This document shows positions 54,829 through 64,000 of a stretch of 64,000 bases of DNA, piece after piece. The stretch covers positions 83,897 through 147,896 of the forward strand of contig NZ_JJNZ01000020.1 in NCBI RefSeq assembly GCF_000690055.1. The letters are read 5' to 3'. The stretch is from Pseudoalteromonas fuliginea (GTDB lineage Bacteria > Pseudomonadota > Gammaproteobacteria > Enterobacterales > Alteromonadaceae). The notes below the pieces were generated by a model. The model was given only the letters and a program-made list of their open reading frames with translations, was not told the DNA's origin and made no database searches. How positions within the stretch are numbered: the stretch's first letter is position 1; each line of letters opens with the position of its first letter. The position numbers were made by a program, and so were the translations under genes.

Positions 54829-56022
54829 ATGGTCATTAAGCCTAAAATTCGTGGATTTATCTGTACCAACGCACACCCAACGGGATGTAGCGAGCATGTT
54901 CAAGAACAAATTAACTATGTAAAACAACAAGGCGTGTTAAAAAACGCACCAAAAAATGTATTAGTTATTGGCGCATCTACAGGCTACGGCTTGGCGTCGC
55001 GTATCACAGCTGCATTTGGTGGCGGCGCTAAAACACTCGGTATTTTCTTTGAAAAAGAAGGCACTGAACGTAAAACAGGTTCTGCTGGTTGGTACAATAC
55101 TGCAGCATTTCAAGAAGCAGCTGACGAAGCGGGTCTTTGGTCTAAAAATATTAATGGTGATGCGTTTTCTAACGAAATCAAACAAAAAGCAATCGACACT
55201 ATTAAAGCAGATTTGGGCAAAGTAGATTGTATTATTTATAGCTTGGCGTCTCCTCGTCGTACTGATCCAAATACGGGTGAAGTGTTCTCCTCTACACTTA
55301 AGCCAATAGGTAACGCAGTTACAACTAAAAACCTTAATACGTCAAAGCGTGAAATTGATGAAATTACTGTTGAAGCGGCAAACCAGGACGATATCGACAA
55401 CACCATTAAAGTAATGGGCGGTGAAGATTGGGAAATGTGGATTGATGCATTAAAAGAAGCCGACGTATTAGCTGATAACTTTAAAACTACGGCCTACACT
55501 TATATTGGTAAAGAGCTAACATGGCCAATATACGGACACGCTACTATTGGTAAGGCTAAAGAAGATTTAGACCGAGCAACTGCTGCAATTAAAGAATCTA
55601 CAAAAGATTTAAATGGCGAAGCCTATGTATCGTCTCTTAATGCTGTGGTAACACAAGCAAGCTCGGCTATTCCTATTATGCCTTTATACATTTCAGCATT
55701 ATTTAAAGTAATGAAAGCAGATGGTACTTATGAAGGTACAATTGAGCAAATTCAGGCTTTATTTAGTGAGAACTTATATGGTGATAACCCACGCTTTGAT
55801 GAAGGTGGCCATTTATTTCAAAACTACAAAGAATTAGAAGACGATGTGCAAGCACGTGTTCAAGCTGTTTGGGATAGCGTAGATACAAGCTCAATTGATG
55901 AGTTAACCGATTATGTGGGTTACCATAACGAATTTTTACGTTTATTTGGCTTTGGTATTGACGGAGTTGATTACGATCAAGATGTGGATTCGGTCAAACC
56001 AATTGCAAATATGATTGATTAA
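54829..56022 (+). CDS. fabV: Enoyl-ACP reductase FabV
   Basis: FabV catalyses the last, NADH-dependent step of fatty-acid elongation. ATG 54829 gives a 397-residue protein, the family norm; the longer frame from 54766 adds 21 residues with no ribosome-binding site. Motifs: [20 protein letters not shown] at the N-terminus, nucleotide-binding [14 protein letters not shown] (46-59) and the catalytic pair Y235 and K244 with the FabV-specific eight-residue spacing. FabV enzymes are known for low sensitivity to triclosan. It is monocistronic with its own terminator. Confidence 0.95.
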   Translation: MVIKPKIRGFICTNAHPTGCSEHVQEQINYVKQQGVLKNAPKNVLVIGASTGYGLASRITAAFGGGAKTLGIFFEKEGTERKTGSAGWYNTAAFQEAADEAGLWSKNINGDAFSNEIKQKAIDTIKADLGKVDCIIYSLASPRRTDPNTGEVFSSTLKPIGNAVTTKNLNTSKREIDEITVEAANQDDIDNTIKVMGGEDWEMWIDALKEADVLADNFKTTAYTYIGKELTWPIYGHATIGKAKEDLDRATAAIKESTKDLNGEAYVSSLNAVVTQASSAIPIMPLYISALFKVMKADGTYEGTIEQIQALFSENLYGDNPRFDEGGHLFQNYKELEDDVQARVQAVWDSVDTSSIDELTDYVGYHNEFLRLFGFGIDGVDYDQDVDSVKPIANMID

Positions 56023-56044
56023 CCATATTTGCAAATATGTAATT

Positions 56045-56070
56045 AAAAAGTCGCTGAGTGCGACTTTTTT
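56045..56070 (+). terminator. Terminator after fabV
   Basis: AAAAAGTCGC and GCGACTTTTT form a perfect 10-bp stem with a 5-base loop and trailing T. Confidence 0.92.
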
Positions 56071-57740
<1,670 letters not shown>

Positions 57741-57744
57741 AGAG

Positions 57745-58947
57745 ATGGGTTTAAAAAAATATCTAGAAGATATCGAGCCGAATTTTGAAGCCGGTGGAAA
57801 ATATGAAAAATTTTATGCACTGTATGAAGCAGCTGCAACTATTTTTTATACACCAGGCTATGTAAATAAAGGCAAGACACACGTACGCGATAATATCGAC
57901 CTAAAACGCATGATGATTTTAGTGTGGATGGCGACGTTCCCAGCTATGTTTTTTGGTATGTTCAACATCGGTCACCAGGCCGCAGGTGCTTTAGCACAAG
58001 GTTTTGAACTAGCAAATTCGTGGCAGGTTGGTCTGTTTCAGTTCTTTGGTGGTGAATTAACCGCTAATGCAGGCTGGGGCGCTAAAATGTTCTACGGAGC
58101 ATGTTTCTTCCTACCAATTTACGCAGTCACGTTTGCTGTAGGTGGTTTTTGGGAAGTGATTTTTGCTTCTGTGCGTAAGCATGAAATTAATGAAGGTTTC
58201 TTCGTTACTTCTGTATTATTTGCACTTATTTTACCTGCAACAATTCCTTTATGGCAAGTTGCACTGGGTATCACGTTCGGTGTAGTAATCGCTAAAGAAA
58301 TTTTTGGTGGTACTGGTCGTAACTTCTTAAACCCTGCTTTGGCTGGCCGTGCGTTCTTATTCTTCGCATACCCGGCACAAATTTCGGGTGACACAGTATG
58401 GACTGCAGTAGATTCTTTCTCTGGTGCGACTATGCTAGGCCAAGCTTTTGTTGGCACACTTGATTTTTCAAACATGGAATTATGGTGGAATGCATTTTAC
58501 GGTTTCATTCAAGGTTCTGTTGGTGAGACATCGACACTTGCATTACTTGTAGGTGGTTTATTCTTAATTTACGTTCGCATCGCTTCTTGGCGTATCGTAC
58601 TAGGTGTATTCCTTGGTATGGTAGCAACGGCATTCTTATTAAATGCTGTTGGCTCAGAAACTAACCCTGTATTTGCAATGCCTTGGTATTGGCATTTAGT
58701 GCTTGGTGGTTTTGCGTTTGGTATGTTCTTTATGGCTACAGACCCTGTATCGGCTGCATTTACTAATAAAGGTAAATTTGCATACGGTTTACTAATTGGT
58801 CTTATGGTGGTTCTTATCCGTGTTGTGAATCCTGCTTTCCCAGAAGGTATGATGCTAGCAATTTTATTTGCTAACTTATTTGCTCCACTGTTCGATCACT
58901 TTGTAGTGCAAGCTAATATCAAGCGGAGGTTGGCACGTAATGTCTAG
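57745..58947 (+). CDS. nqrB: Na+-translocating NADH:quinone reductase subunit B
   Basis: NqrB is the largest membrane subunit and part of the sodium path. It carries covalent FMN on the threonine of SGAT (T229 in DSFSGATML), attached by ApbE, and binds riboflavin in other species. The 400 residues include about ten membrane helices, after an N-terminal cytosolic segment (about 1-55). It overlaps the nqrC start by 8 bases. All hallmarks of the family are in place. Confidence 0.96.
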   Translation: MGLKKYLEDIEPNFEAGGKYEKFYALYEAAATIFYTPGYVNKGKTHVRDNIDLKRMMILVWMATFPAMFFGMFNIGHQAAGALAQGFELANSWQVGLFQFFGGELTANAGWGAKMFYGACFFLPIYAVTFAVGGFWEVIFASVRKHEINEGFFVTSVLFALILPATIPLWQVALGITFGVVIAKEIFGGTGRNFLNPALAGRAFLFFAYPAQISGDTVWTAVDSFSGATMLGQAFVGTLDFSNMELWWNAFYGFIQGSVGETSTLALLVGGLFLIYVRIASWRIVLGVFLGMVATAFLLNAVGSETNPVFAMPWYWHLVLGGFAFGMFFMATDPVSAAFTNKGKFAYGLLIGLMVVLIRVVNPAFPEGMMLAILFANLFAPLFDHFVVQANIKRRLARNV

Positions 58948-59692
58948 TAATAACGAATCAATCGGTAAAACGTTAGCAGTTGTTGTAGCACTATGTTTAG
59001 TGTGTGCAATCATTGTATCGTTTGCTTCTGTACAGCTTCGTCCTTTACAGCAAGCTAATAAAAATAAAGATATTCAAAGCAATATCTTAGCAGCGGCAGG
59101 CATCGATAAAGTTGAAAATGTATCTGATACATTTAATGCTAAAATTGAAGCGCGCGTTGTAAATATGACCACAGGTGAGTTTGTAGACACAGACCCAACA
59201 ATCTTTGATTTTGAAAAAAGCAAATACGATGCAGCGCTAAGTGTTTCTCTTCAAGAGAAAGGCGTTAAAGACATTGCTGGTATTCAACGTGTGACTAAAG
59301 AGTCACCGGTGTATATCTCGAAAAAAGAAGATGGCTCTATTGATGCAATCATTCTTCCTATTCAGGGCTATGGCTTATGGGGCTTAATGTACGGTTTTAT
59401 CTCGCTTGAAAGCGATGGCGAAACAGTTAAAAACATTATTTTCTACAAGCATAATGAAACGCCTGGCTTAGGTGGTGAAATTCAAAATCCACAGTGGACT
59501 GCTACGTGGCAAGGTAAAGAGCTACCAATTCAAATTGTTAAAGGTACTGCGGGTGATAATGAGCATAAGATCGATGGTCTTTCAGGTGCTACATTAACGT
59601 CTAACGGTGTTGAACATGCAGTTGACTTTTGGACTGGCGAAAACGGCTTTGGCCCTTTCCTTGCGAAAGTACGTAAAGGAGCATTGAAATAA
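58940..59692 (+). CDS. nqrC: Na+-translocating NADH:quinone reductase subunit C
   Basis: NqrC has one N-terminal membrane helix (about 10-32) and a periplasmic FMN-binding domain. The covalent FMN site is T218 in [11 protein letters not shown], the motif recognised by ApbE. The 250 residues are normal for the family. It overlaps nqrB by 8 bases and its last base is the first base of the nqrD start, so translation is tightly coupled. Confidence 0.96.
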   Translation: MSSNNESIGKTLAVVVALCLVCAIIVSFASVQLRPLQQANKNKDIQSNILAAAGIDKVENVSDTFNAKIEARVVNMTTGEFVDTDPTIFDFEKSKYDAALSVSLQEKGVKDIAGIQRVTKESPVYISKKEDGSIDAIILPIQGYGLWGLMYGFISLESDGETVKNIIFYKHNETPGLGGEIQNPQWTATWQGKELPIQIVKGTAGDNEHKIDGLSGATLTSNGVEHAVDFWTGENGFGPFLAKVRKGALK

Positions 59693-60324
59693 TGGCTGAT
59701 ACTAAAGAAATGAAGGCGGTCCTATTTGGTCCGGTTTTAGCTAACAACCCAATCGCACTACAAGTACTGGGTATTTGTTCTGCGTTAGCGGTAACGTCTA
59801 GCTTAAAAAATGCGTTAATCATGTCAATAGCATTGACCTTGGTAACTGCGTTTTCGAGCTTCTTTATCTCGACTATTCGTAACCAGATCCCATCGTCAGT
59901 ACGTATCATTGTACAAATGACGATTATTGCATCATTAGTTATTGTTGTTGACCAAGTACTGCAAGCGTTTTCTTATGCTACGGCTAAAGAGCTTTCAGTC
60001 TTCGTTGGTCTAATTATTACTAACTGTATTGTAATGGGTCGTGCTGAAGCATATGCGATGAAGTCGCCACCACTAATGTCATTCCTTGACGGTATTGGTA
60101 ATGGTTTAGGCTATTCTGTTGTTTTACTTACTGTTGGTTTCATTCGTGAGCTATTCGGTAAAGGAACACTATTCGGTGTTGATATTATCCCATTAGTACA
60201 AGATGGCGGTTGGTATCAACCTATGGGTCTATTGATATTACCACCGAGTGCATTCTTCATCATTGGTTTATTCATATGGGTACTTCGTACTTATAAGAAA
60301 GACCAAGTAGAAGCTAAAGCGTAA
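59692..60324 (+). CDS. nqrD: Na+-translocating NADH:quinone reductase subunit D
   Basis: NqrD is an inner-membrane subunit with six hydrophobic helices in 210 residues. C29 and C112 are the two cysteines that, with two from NqrE, hold an iron centre inside the membrane. The start ATG shares a base with the nqrC stop (TAATG). Helix segments and the [18 protein letters not shown] motif match the RnfE/NqrD family; position in the operon identifies it as NqrD. Confidence 0.95.
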   Translation: MADTKEMKAVLFGPVLANNPIALQVLGICSALAVTSSLKNALIMSIALTLVTAFSSFFISTIRNQIPSSVRIIVQMTIIASLVIVVDQVLQAFSYATAKELSVFVGLIITNCIVMGRAEAYAMKSPPLMSFLDGIGNGLGYSVVLLTVGFIRELFGKGTLFGVDIIPLVQDGGWYQPMGLLILPPSAFFIIGLFIWVLRTYKKDQVEAKA

Positions 60325-60334
60325 GGGGCACACA

Positions 60335-60943
60335 GTGGAACATTATATTAGTTTATTTGTAAAAGCCGTTTTTATTGAAAACTTAGCGTTATCATTTTTC
60401 TTAGGCATGTGTACTTTTTTAGCAGTATCAAAGAAAGTGACTACTTCAATTGGCCTAGGTGTAGCGGTTATCGTTGTTTTAGGTATTTCAGTACCTGTTA
60501 ATAACTTAGTTTACCATGCTGTATTAGCACCAGGTTCACTTACGTGGCTTGGTTATCCTGATGCAGACCTTAGCTTTTTACGTTTCTTAACTTTCATTGG
60601 CGTTATAGCAGCGCTAGTGCAAATTCTTGAAATGGTATTAGATAAGTTCTTCCCAGTACTTTACAACGCATTAGGTATCTTTTTACCATTGATCACAGTT
60701 AACTGTGCAATCTTTGGTGCGGTATCTTTCATGGTTGAGCGTAACTATAACTTCGGTGAGTCTGTTGTTTATGGTATTGGCGCTGGTGTTGGTTGGGCAC
60801 TTGCAATTACATTACTTGCAGGTATCCGTGAGAAAATGAAGTATTCAGACGTGCCAGACGGCTTACGTGGTTTAGGTATTACCTTCATCACTGTTGGTTT
60901 AATGGGACTTGGCTTTATGTCATTCTCTGGTATTTCACTGTAA
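60335..60943 (+). CDS. nqrE: Na+-translocating NADH:quinone reductase subunit E
   Basis: NqrE is the structural twin of NqrD: 202 residues, six membrane helices and two iron-binding cysteines, C26 ([10 protein letters not shown]) and C124 ([10 protein letters not shown]). The start codon is GTG at 60335. It begins 10 bases after nqrD and ends 18 bases before nqrF. NqrM at the end of the window is needed in other species to load iron at this site. Confidence 0.95.
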   Translation: MEHYISLFVKAVFIENLALSFFLGMCTFLAVSKKVTTSIGLGVAVIVVLGISVPVNNLVYHAVLAPGSLTWLGYPDADLSFLRFLTFIGVIAALVQILEMVLDKFFPVLYNALGIFLPLITVNCAIFGAVSFMVERNYNFGESVVYGIGAGVGWALAITLLAGIREKMKYSDVPDGLRGLGITFITVGLMGLGFMSFSGISL

Positions 60944-60961
60944 AGGTAGCGAGGATAAATC

Positions 60962-62191
60962 ATGGATTATCAGATTTTCTTAGGCGTTGGTGTTTTTATC
61001 GCTATCGTTGTACTACTGGTTTTAGTCATCATTGGTGCTAAATCTCAGTTAGTTGCAAGTGGTGATATTATCATTAGCATTAATGGCGACCCAGATAAAG
61101 CCATTAAAACATCAGCAGGTAGTAAGCTTTTAGGCGCGCTATCTGAGTCAGGTATATTTGTATCATCTGCATGTGGTGGCGGTGGCTCTTGTGGCCAGTG
61201 TCGTGTACACATTAAAGAAGGTGGTGGCGATATTCTGCCAACTGAGCTTGATCACATATCTAAAGGCGAAGCCCGTGAAGGCTGCCGTTTAGCGTGTCAG
61301 GTAAATGTTAAAAACGACATGGAAATTGAGCTTGAAGAGTCAATTTTCGGTGTTAAGAAGTGGGATTGTGAAGTTATCTCTAACGATAACAAAGCAACAT
61401 TCATTAAAGAACTTAAGCTGCAAATTCCAGATGGCGAGTCAGTGCCGTTCCGTGCGGGTGGTTACATCCAAATCGAAGCGCCACCTCACCATGTTAAATA
61501 TGCAGATTTCGATGTTCCTGAAGAATATCGTGGTGATTGGAACCACTTTGGTTTCTTCGATCTGGAGTCAAAAGTAGACGAAGAGACTATTCGTGCTTAC
61601 TCAATGGCTAACTACCCAGAAGAAGAAGGCATCATTATGCTTAACGTGCGTATTGCTGCTCCGCCGCCAAGAAACCTTAGCTTGCCGTGTGGTAAAATGT
61701 CTTCGTACATTTGGTCACTTACAGCTGGCGATAAAGTAACTATTTCGGGTCCATTTGGTGAGTTCTTTGCTAAAGACACCGATGCAGAGATGGTATTTGT
61801 TGGTGGTGGTGCTGGTATGGCGCCAATGCGTTCTCATATCTTTGACCAACTTAAACGTTTGAACTCTAAACGTAAGATGAGCTTTTGGTATGGTGCACGT
61901 TCTGAGCGTGAAATGTTCTACGTAGAAGATTTTGACGGCTTAGCCGCTGAAAACCCTAACTTCGTATGGCATACAGCACTTTCAGATCCACAACCTGAAG
62001 ATAACTGGGAAGGCTACACTGGCTTTATCCATAACGTGTTATTTGAGAATTATCTTAAAGATCACGAAGCGCCTGAAGATTGTGAGTACTACATGTGTGG
62101 TCCTCCAATGATGAACGCGGCAGTTATTACTATGCTTAAAGATTTAGGTGTTGAAGACGAAAATATCTTACTAGATGACTTCGGTGGCTAA
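60962..62191 (+). CDS. nqrF: Na+-translocating NADH:quinone reductase subunit F
   Basis: NqrF takes electrons from NADH. The 409 residues comprise one N-terminal membrane helix (about 4-25), a ferredoxin-like [2Fe-2S] domain with C71, C77, C80 and C112 ([10 protein letters not shown] and ACQV), and an FAD/NADH reductase domain (about 130-409) with the FAD motif RAYSMANYP and nucleotide motif [11 protein letters not shown]. It ends LLDDFGG, as other NqrF proteins do. It is the last structural gene of the operon, before a terminator. Confidence 0.97.
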   Translation: MDYQIFLGVGVFIAIVVLLVLVIIGAKSQLVASGDIIISINGDPDKAIKTSAGSKLLGALSESGIFVSSACGGGGSCGQCRVHIKEGGGDILPTELDHISKGEAREGCRLACQVNVKNDMEIELEESIFGVKKWDCEVISNDNKATFIKELKLQIPDGESVPFRAGGYIQIEAPPHHVKYADFDVPEEYRGDWNHFGFFDLESKVDEETIRAYSMANYPEEEGIIMLNVRIAAPPPRNLSLPCGKMSSYIWSLTAGDKVTISGPFGEFFAKDTDAEMVFVGGGAGMAPMRSHIFDQLKRLNSKRKMSFWYGARSEREMFYVEDFDGLAAENPNFVWHTALSDPQPEDNWEGYTGFIHNVLFENYLKDHEAPEDCEYYMCGPPMMNAAVITMLKDLGVEDENILLDDFGG

Positions 62192-62198
62192 CACTAAT

Positions 62199-62262
62199 AC
62201 CAAAACAGTTTAGTTTTGGTTAAAATACCAGCCTCGTAGCACTTGTGTTACGAGGCTTTTTT
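62199..62262 (+). terminator. Tandem hairpins between nqrF and apbE
   Basis: ACCAAAAC/GTTTTGGT (62199-62220) is followed by a strong terminator, GCCTCGTA and TACGAGGC (62231-62256) with T run to 62262. This would end most transcription before apbE, giving it lower expression than the structural nqr genes or requiring its own promoter. Confidence 0.85.
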
Positions 62263-62299
62263 ATTCTTTAATTTTATCAATCTATTAAGTAGAACAGTT

Positions 62300-63331
62300 A
62301 TGAATCGAGTAAGTACTTCACAAGGCATAATGGCCTTTTTGCTAATTACGCTGACTTTATTATTGTCTGGTTGTGGTGAAAAGCCAGAGTCAAAAGAGAC
62401 CTTTTTAGAAGGTAAGACTATGGGCACTACTTATCATATTAAGTACTATGATGAGCAAGTTCAGCTGTCTGCCTCACAGTTACAGTCGCAAATAGACGCT
62501 GTTTTAAAAGATGTTAATCAGTCTATGTCTACTTACATAGATGACTCTGAGATAAATACATTCAACAGATTACCAGCAAATCAGGTTATGCCGATTAGTG
62601 AAGATTTTAGGGCTGTTATATCTGAGTCTATTCGGTTAGGTGAGTCAACCAAAACACTTGATGTCACTATGGGGCCTTTAATTGATTTATGGGGGTTTGG
62701 CCCAGATAAAAAGCCAACTAATCGTCCTAGCGATGAAGAGCTTGTAAGTATGATTAAAAATATAGGCGTTGATAAGCTTACGCTAACAGCTCAAGGTTTG
62801 GCTAAAAAAGTGGCAGGCTTAGAGTTATCGTTTTCGGCAACGGCTAAAGGCTACGGTATTGATAAGGTGGCGCAGTTATTAGAAAGCCACAATATTACCA
62901 ACTACATGGTTGAAATTGGCGGTGAGCTACGAATTGCAGGCGAGAAGCCAAATAATAAAGATTGGGTAATTGCTATAGAGCAACCAGACGCACAACCTGG
63001 AGAGCGTAAGGTACACCGTGTTTTGTCGCCAGGTACAAATGGTATTGCTACATCGGGTGATTATCGTATTTTTTATGAAATGGATGGTGAAATTTATACT
63101 CACTTAATTGATCCCGTGACCGGCATGCCGATTAAGCACGACTTAGTGTCGGTAACCGTGCTTCATTCAAGTGCTATGACTGCCGATGGTCTTGCGACAG
63201 CATTAACTGTTATGGGTATGGATAAAGCGCAAGCTTATGCTGAGCAGCATGATTTACCCGTGTACTTAATAGGTAAATCGAAAGACGGTTTAATAACCTA
63301 CTCAAGCCCTGCATTTAAACCTTATTTATAG
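62300..63331 (+). CDS. apbE: FAD:protein FMN transferase ApbE
   Basis: ApbE attaches FMN to threonine in the SGAT motifs of NqrB and NqrC in the periplasm. ATG 62300 is chosen because the longer frame from 62243 starts inside the terminator. It gives 343 residues with a lipoprotein signal (LLSGC, lipidated C25). Family motifs include MGTTYHIKYY, the FAD-binding region around SATAKGYGIDKVAQLLES and TADGLATALTVMG. It sits between the nqr genes and nqrM, as in Vibrio and relatives. Confidence 0.95.
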   Translation: MNRVSTSQGIMAFLLITLTLLLSGCGEKPESKETFLEGKTMGTTYHIKYYDEQVQLSASQLQSQIDAVLKDVNQSMSTYIDDSEINTFNRLPANQVMPISEDFRAVISESIRLGESTKTLDVTMGPLIDLWGFGPDKKPTNRPSDEELVSMIKNIGVDKLTLTAQGLAKKVAGLELSFSATAKGYGIDKVAQLLESHNITNYMVEIGGELRIAGEKPNNKDWVIAIEQPDAQPGERKVHRVLSPGTNGIATSGDYRIFYEMDGEIYTHLIDPVTGMPIKHDLVSVTVLHSSAMTADGLATALTVMGMDKAQAYAEQHDLPVYLIGKSKDGLITYSSPAFKPYL

Positions 63332-63433
63332 TATGGTGCGGGTTTGTTTATTTCCACGTTATTTGAGTATATAATAGCAGTCGCTCAACAATGTTTTGAG
63401 CTTAATTTATTGCTGATCAATAGGGGCTAAGCA

Positions 63434-63646
63434 ATGTCACTTTTTCTTCTTACTTTTGGCTTACTAATTTTGATAGTTTCGGCTATGGCCGTTGGTATGA
63501 TCGTGCAAAAAAAATCTATGGCAAGCAGCTGTGGTGGTTTAGGTTCGGTTGGTATTGATAAAGCCTGTGATTGCGATGATCCATGTGATAAACGCAAAAA
63601 CCGTTTAGCAAAAGAGCAAGCCTGGAAAGAAAACCAAATTATTTAA
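63434..63646 (+). CDS. nqrM: NqrM, (Na+)-NQR maturation protein
   Basis: NqrM is a small membrane protein required to deliver iron to the NqrD/NqrE site. The 70 residues have one hydrophobic helix (about 3-24) and a cysteine cluster at C33, C45, C47 and C51 (SSCGGLGSVG and CDCDDPC). It follows apbE by 102 bases and closes the nqr gene group. Confidence 0.93.
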   Translation: MSLFLLTFGLLILIVSAMAVGMIVQKKSMASSCGGLGSVGIDKACDCDDPCDKRKNRLAKEQAWKENQII

Positions 63647-63662
63647 GTCTGTCTTAAATATT

Positions 63663-63687
63663 AAAAAGCGCTTTATAGCGCTTTTTT
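63663..63687 (+). terminator. Terminator after nqrM
   Basis: AAAAAGCGCT, loop TTAT, AGCGCTTTTT and trailing T form a perfect 10-bp stem. Confidence 0.92.
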
Positions 63688-63798
63688 TGTGTCTGTAAAA
63701 CGCCTCAACATCATAGCTTCCAAAGCAATCCAATCTAAATGTATTAGACAAAGGTATATAGTTTAGTTTTTTTCACCTATTAGGTTTATTTTTCTCGT

Positions 63799-63975
63799 TT
63801 GTCAAATTGGAGCTAACACTCTAAAGTTTAATCATAGACACAGAGCAAGGCTCTAGTCATAAGCTTGAGGCAACTTAGCCTCGCTTAAAAGAATCTTTAT
63901 ATTGTGTGTGAAGATGTTGTCAGTGTGAAAGGCAACTCAAGTTCGGTGGTGACTTAGCTTGAGTTGTTTTTATTC
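63799..63975 (+). ncRNA. Candidate small RNA or leader with its own promoter and terminator
   Basis: TTGTCA (63799-63804), 17 bases and TAAAGT (63822-63827) make a good sigma-70 promoter, with expected start near 63834. The following ~140 bases contain AGAGC/GCTCT (63842-63854), a bulged stem AAGC-TT-GAGGC with GCCTCGCTT (63861-63886) and CAACTCAAG with CTTGAGTTG plus a T run (63933-63972). No open frame with a ribosome-binding site fits inside. It could be a stand-alone small RNA, or the attenuated leader of a gene beyond the window. I do not recognise the family. Confidence 0.45.
63933..63972 (+). terminator. Terminator of the candidate small RNA
   Basis: A 9-bp perfect stem (CAACTCAAG with CTTGAGTTG, 16-base loop) is followed by five T, A and two T. 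Confidence 0.75.
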
Positions 63976-64000
63976 CCTACAATTGCCACGTAATGTAAAC

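Noticed and set aside
62243..62299. 19-residue N-terminal extension of ApbE
   Set aside because: It would start inside a terminator hairpin and spoil the lipoprotein signal.

Overview
The window looks like chromosomal DNA of a marine gammaproteobacterium of the Alteromonadales, most probably Pseudoalteromonas. It is AT-rich throughout, carries a full Na+-translocating NADH:quinone reductase operon, and its gene neighbourhoods (ygiM/ygiF, bolA–yajG–ampG, ldt–mepK) also occur in E. coli. No tRNA, rRNA, CRISPR array, transposase or prophage gene was seen. The genus is inferred from protein flavour, not from a marker gene.

Layout. 1-2.7 kb: the 3' end of a type IB topoisomerase, then an L,D-transpeptidase and an M15 peptidase that probably make and cut cell-wall cross-links. 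2.8-14.9 kb (minus strand): a complete pelABCDEFG operon for the cationic exopolysaccharide Pel, with a small unknown membrane protein downstream. 15.3-21.2 kb: a Cache chemoreceptor, a MarR regulator with a palindrome next to a kinase-like gene, and two Mg2+-transport-type genes (mgtE and a DUF21 protein). 21.3-30.4 kb: ygiM/ygiF with a START-domain gene, a PhnD-like binding protein overlapping a hybrid histidine kinase, an S10 peptidase and a REC-REC-GGDEF diguanylate cyclase. 30.4-34.7 kb: glnK-amtB behind a sigma-54-type promoter, then mrcB. 34.8-41.4 kb (minus): a second chemoreceptor, hemL, pyrB, hemJ and a CLC protein. 41.9-48.2 kb: a 2,092-residue M4 metalloprotease with calcium-binding repeats and a GlyGly-CTERM tail. 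48.6-56.0 kb: erpA, small genes, ampG, a cyclophilin, yajG, rlmG, an AlkB-like gene, bolA and fabV. 56.4-63.6 kb: nqrABCDEF, apbE and nqrM. The window ends in a possible small RNA.

How the parts fit. The Pel operon depends on c-di-GMP through PelD, and a diguanylate cyclase that lacks the product-inhibition site lies 14 kb away; a direct link is not shown. ApbE attaches FMN to NqrB and NqrC, and NqrM helps build the NqrD/E iron centre, so the last 7 kb is one enzyme with its maturation factors. GlnK and AmtB form the usual ammonium-sensing pair, and the hairpin just upstream of their promoter resembles both a terminator and an NtrC site.

The less explained signals are a cluster of six ATTTAC/GTAAAT half-sites between pelA and the chemoreceptor, an ~85-bp intergenic repeat present at least twice, a structured leader before a small XRE gene, 11-bp phased repeats upstream of erpA, and the possible sRNA at the right edge. 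I saw no clearly new multi-gene system.
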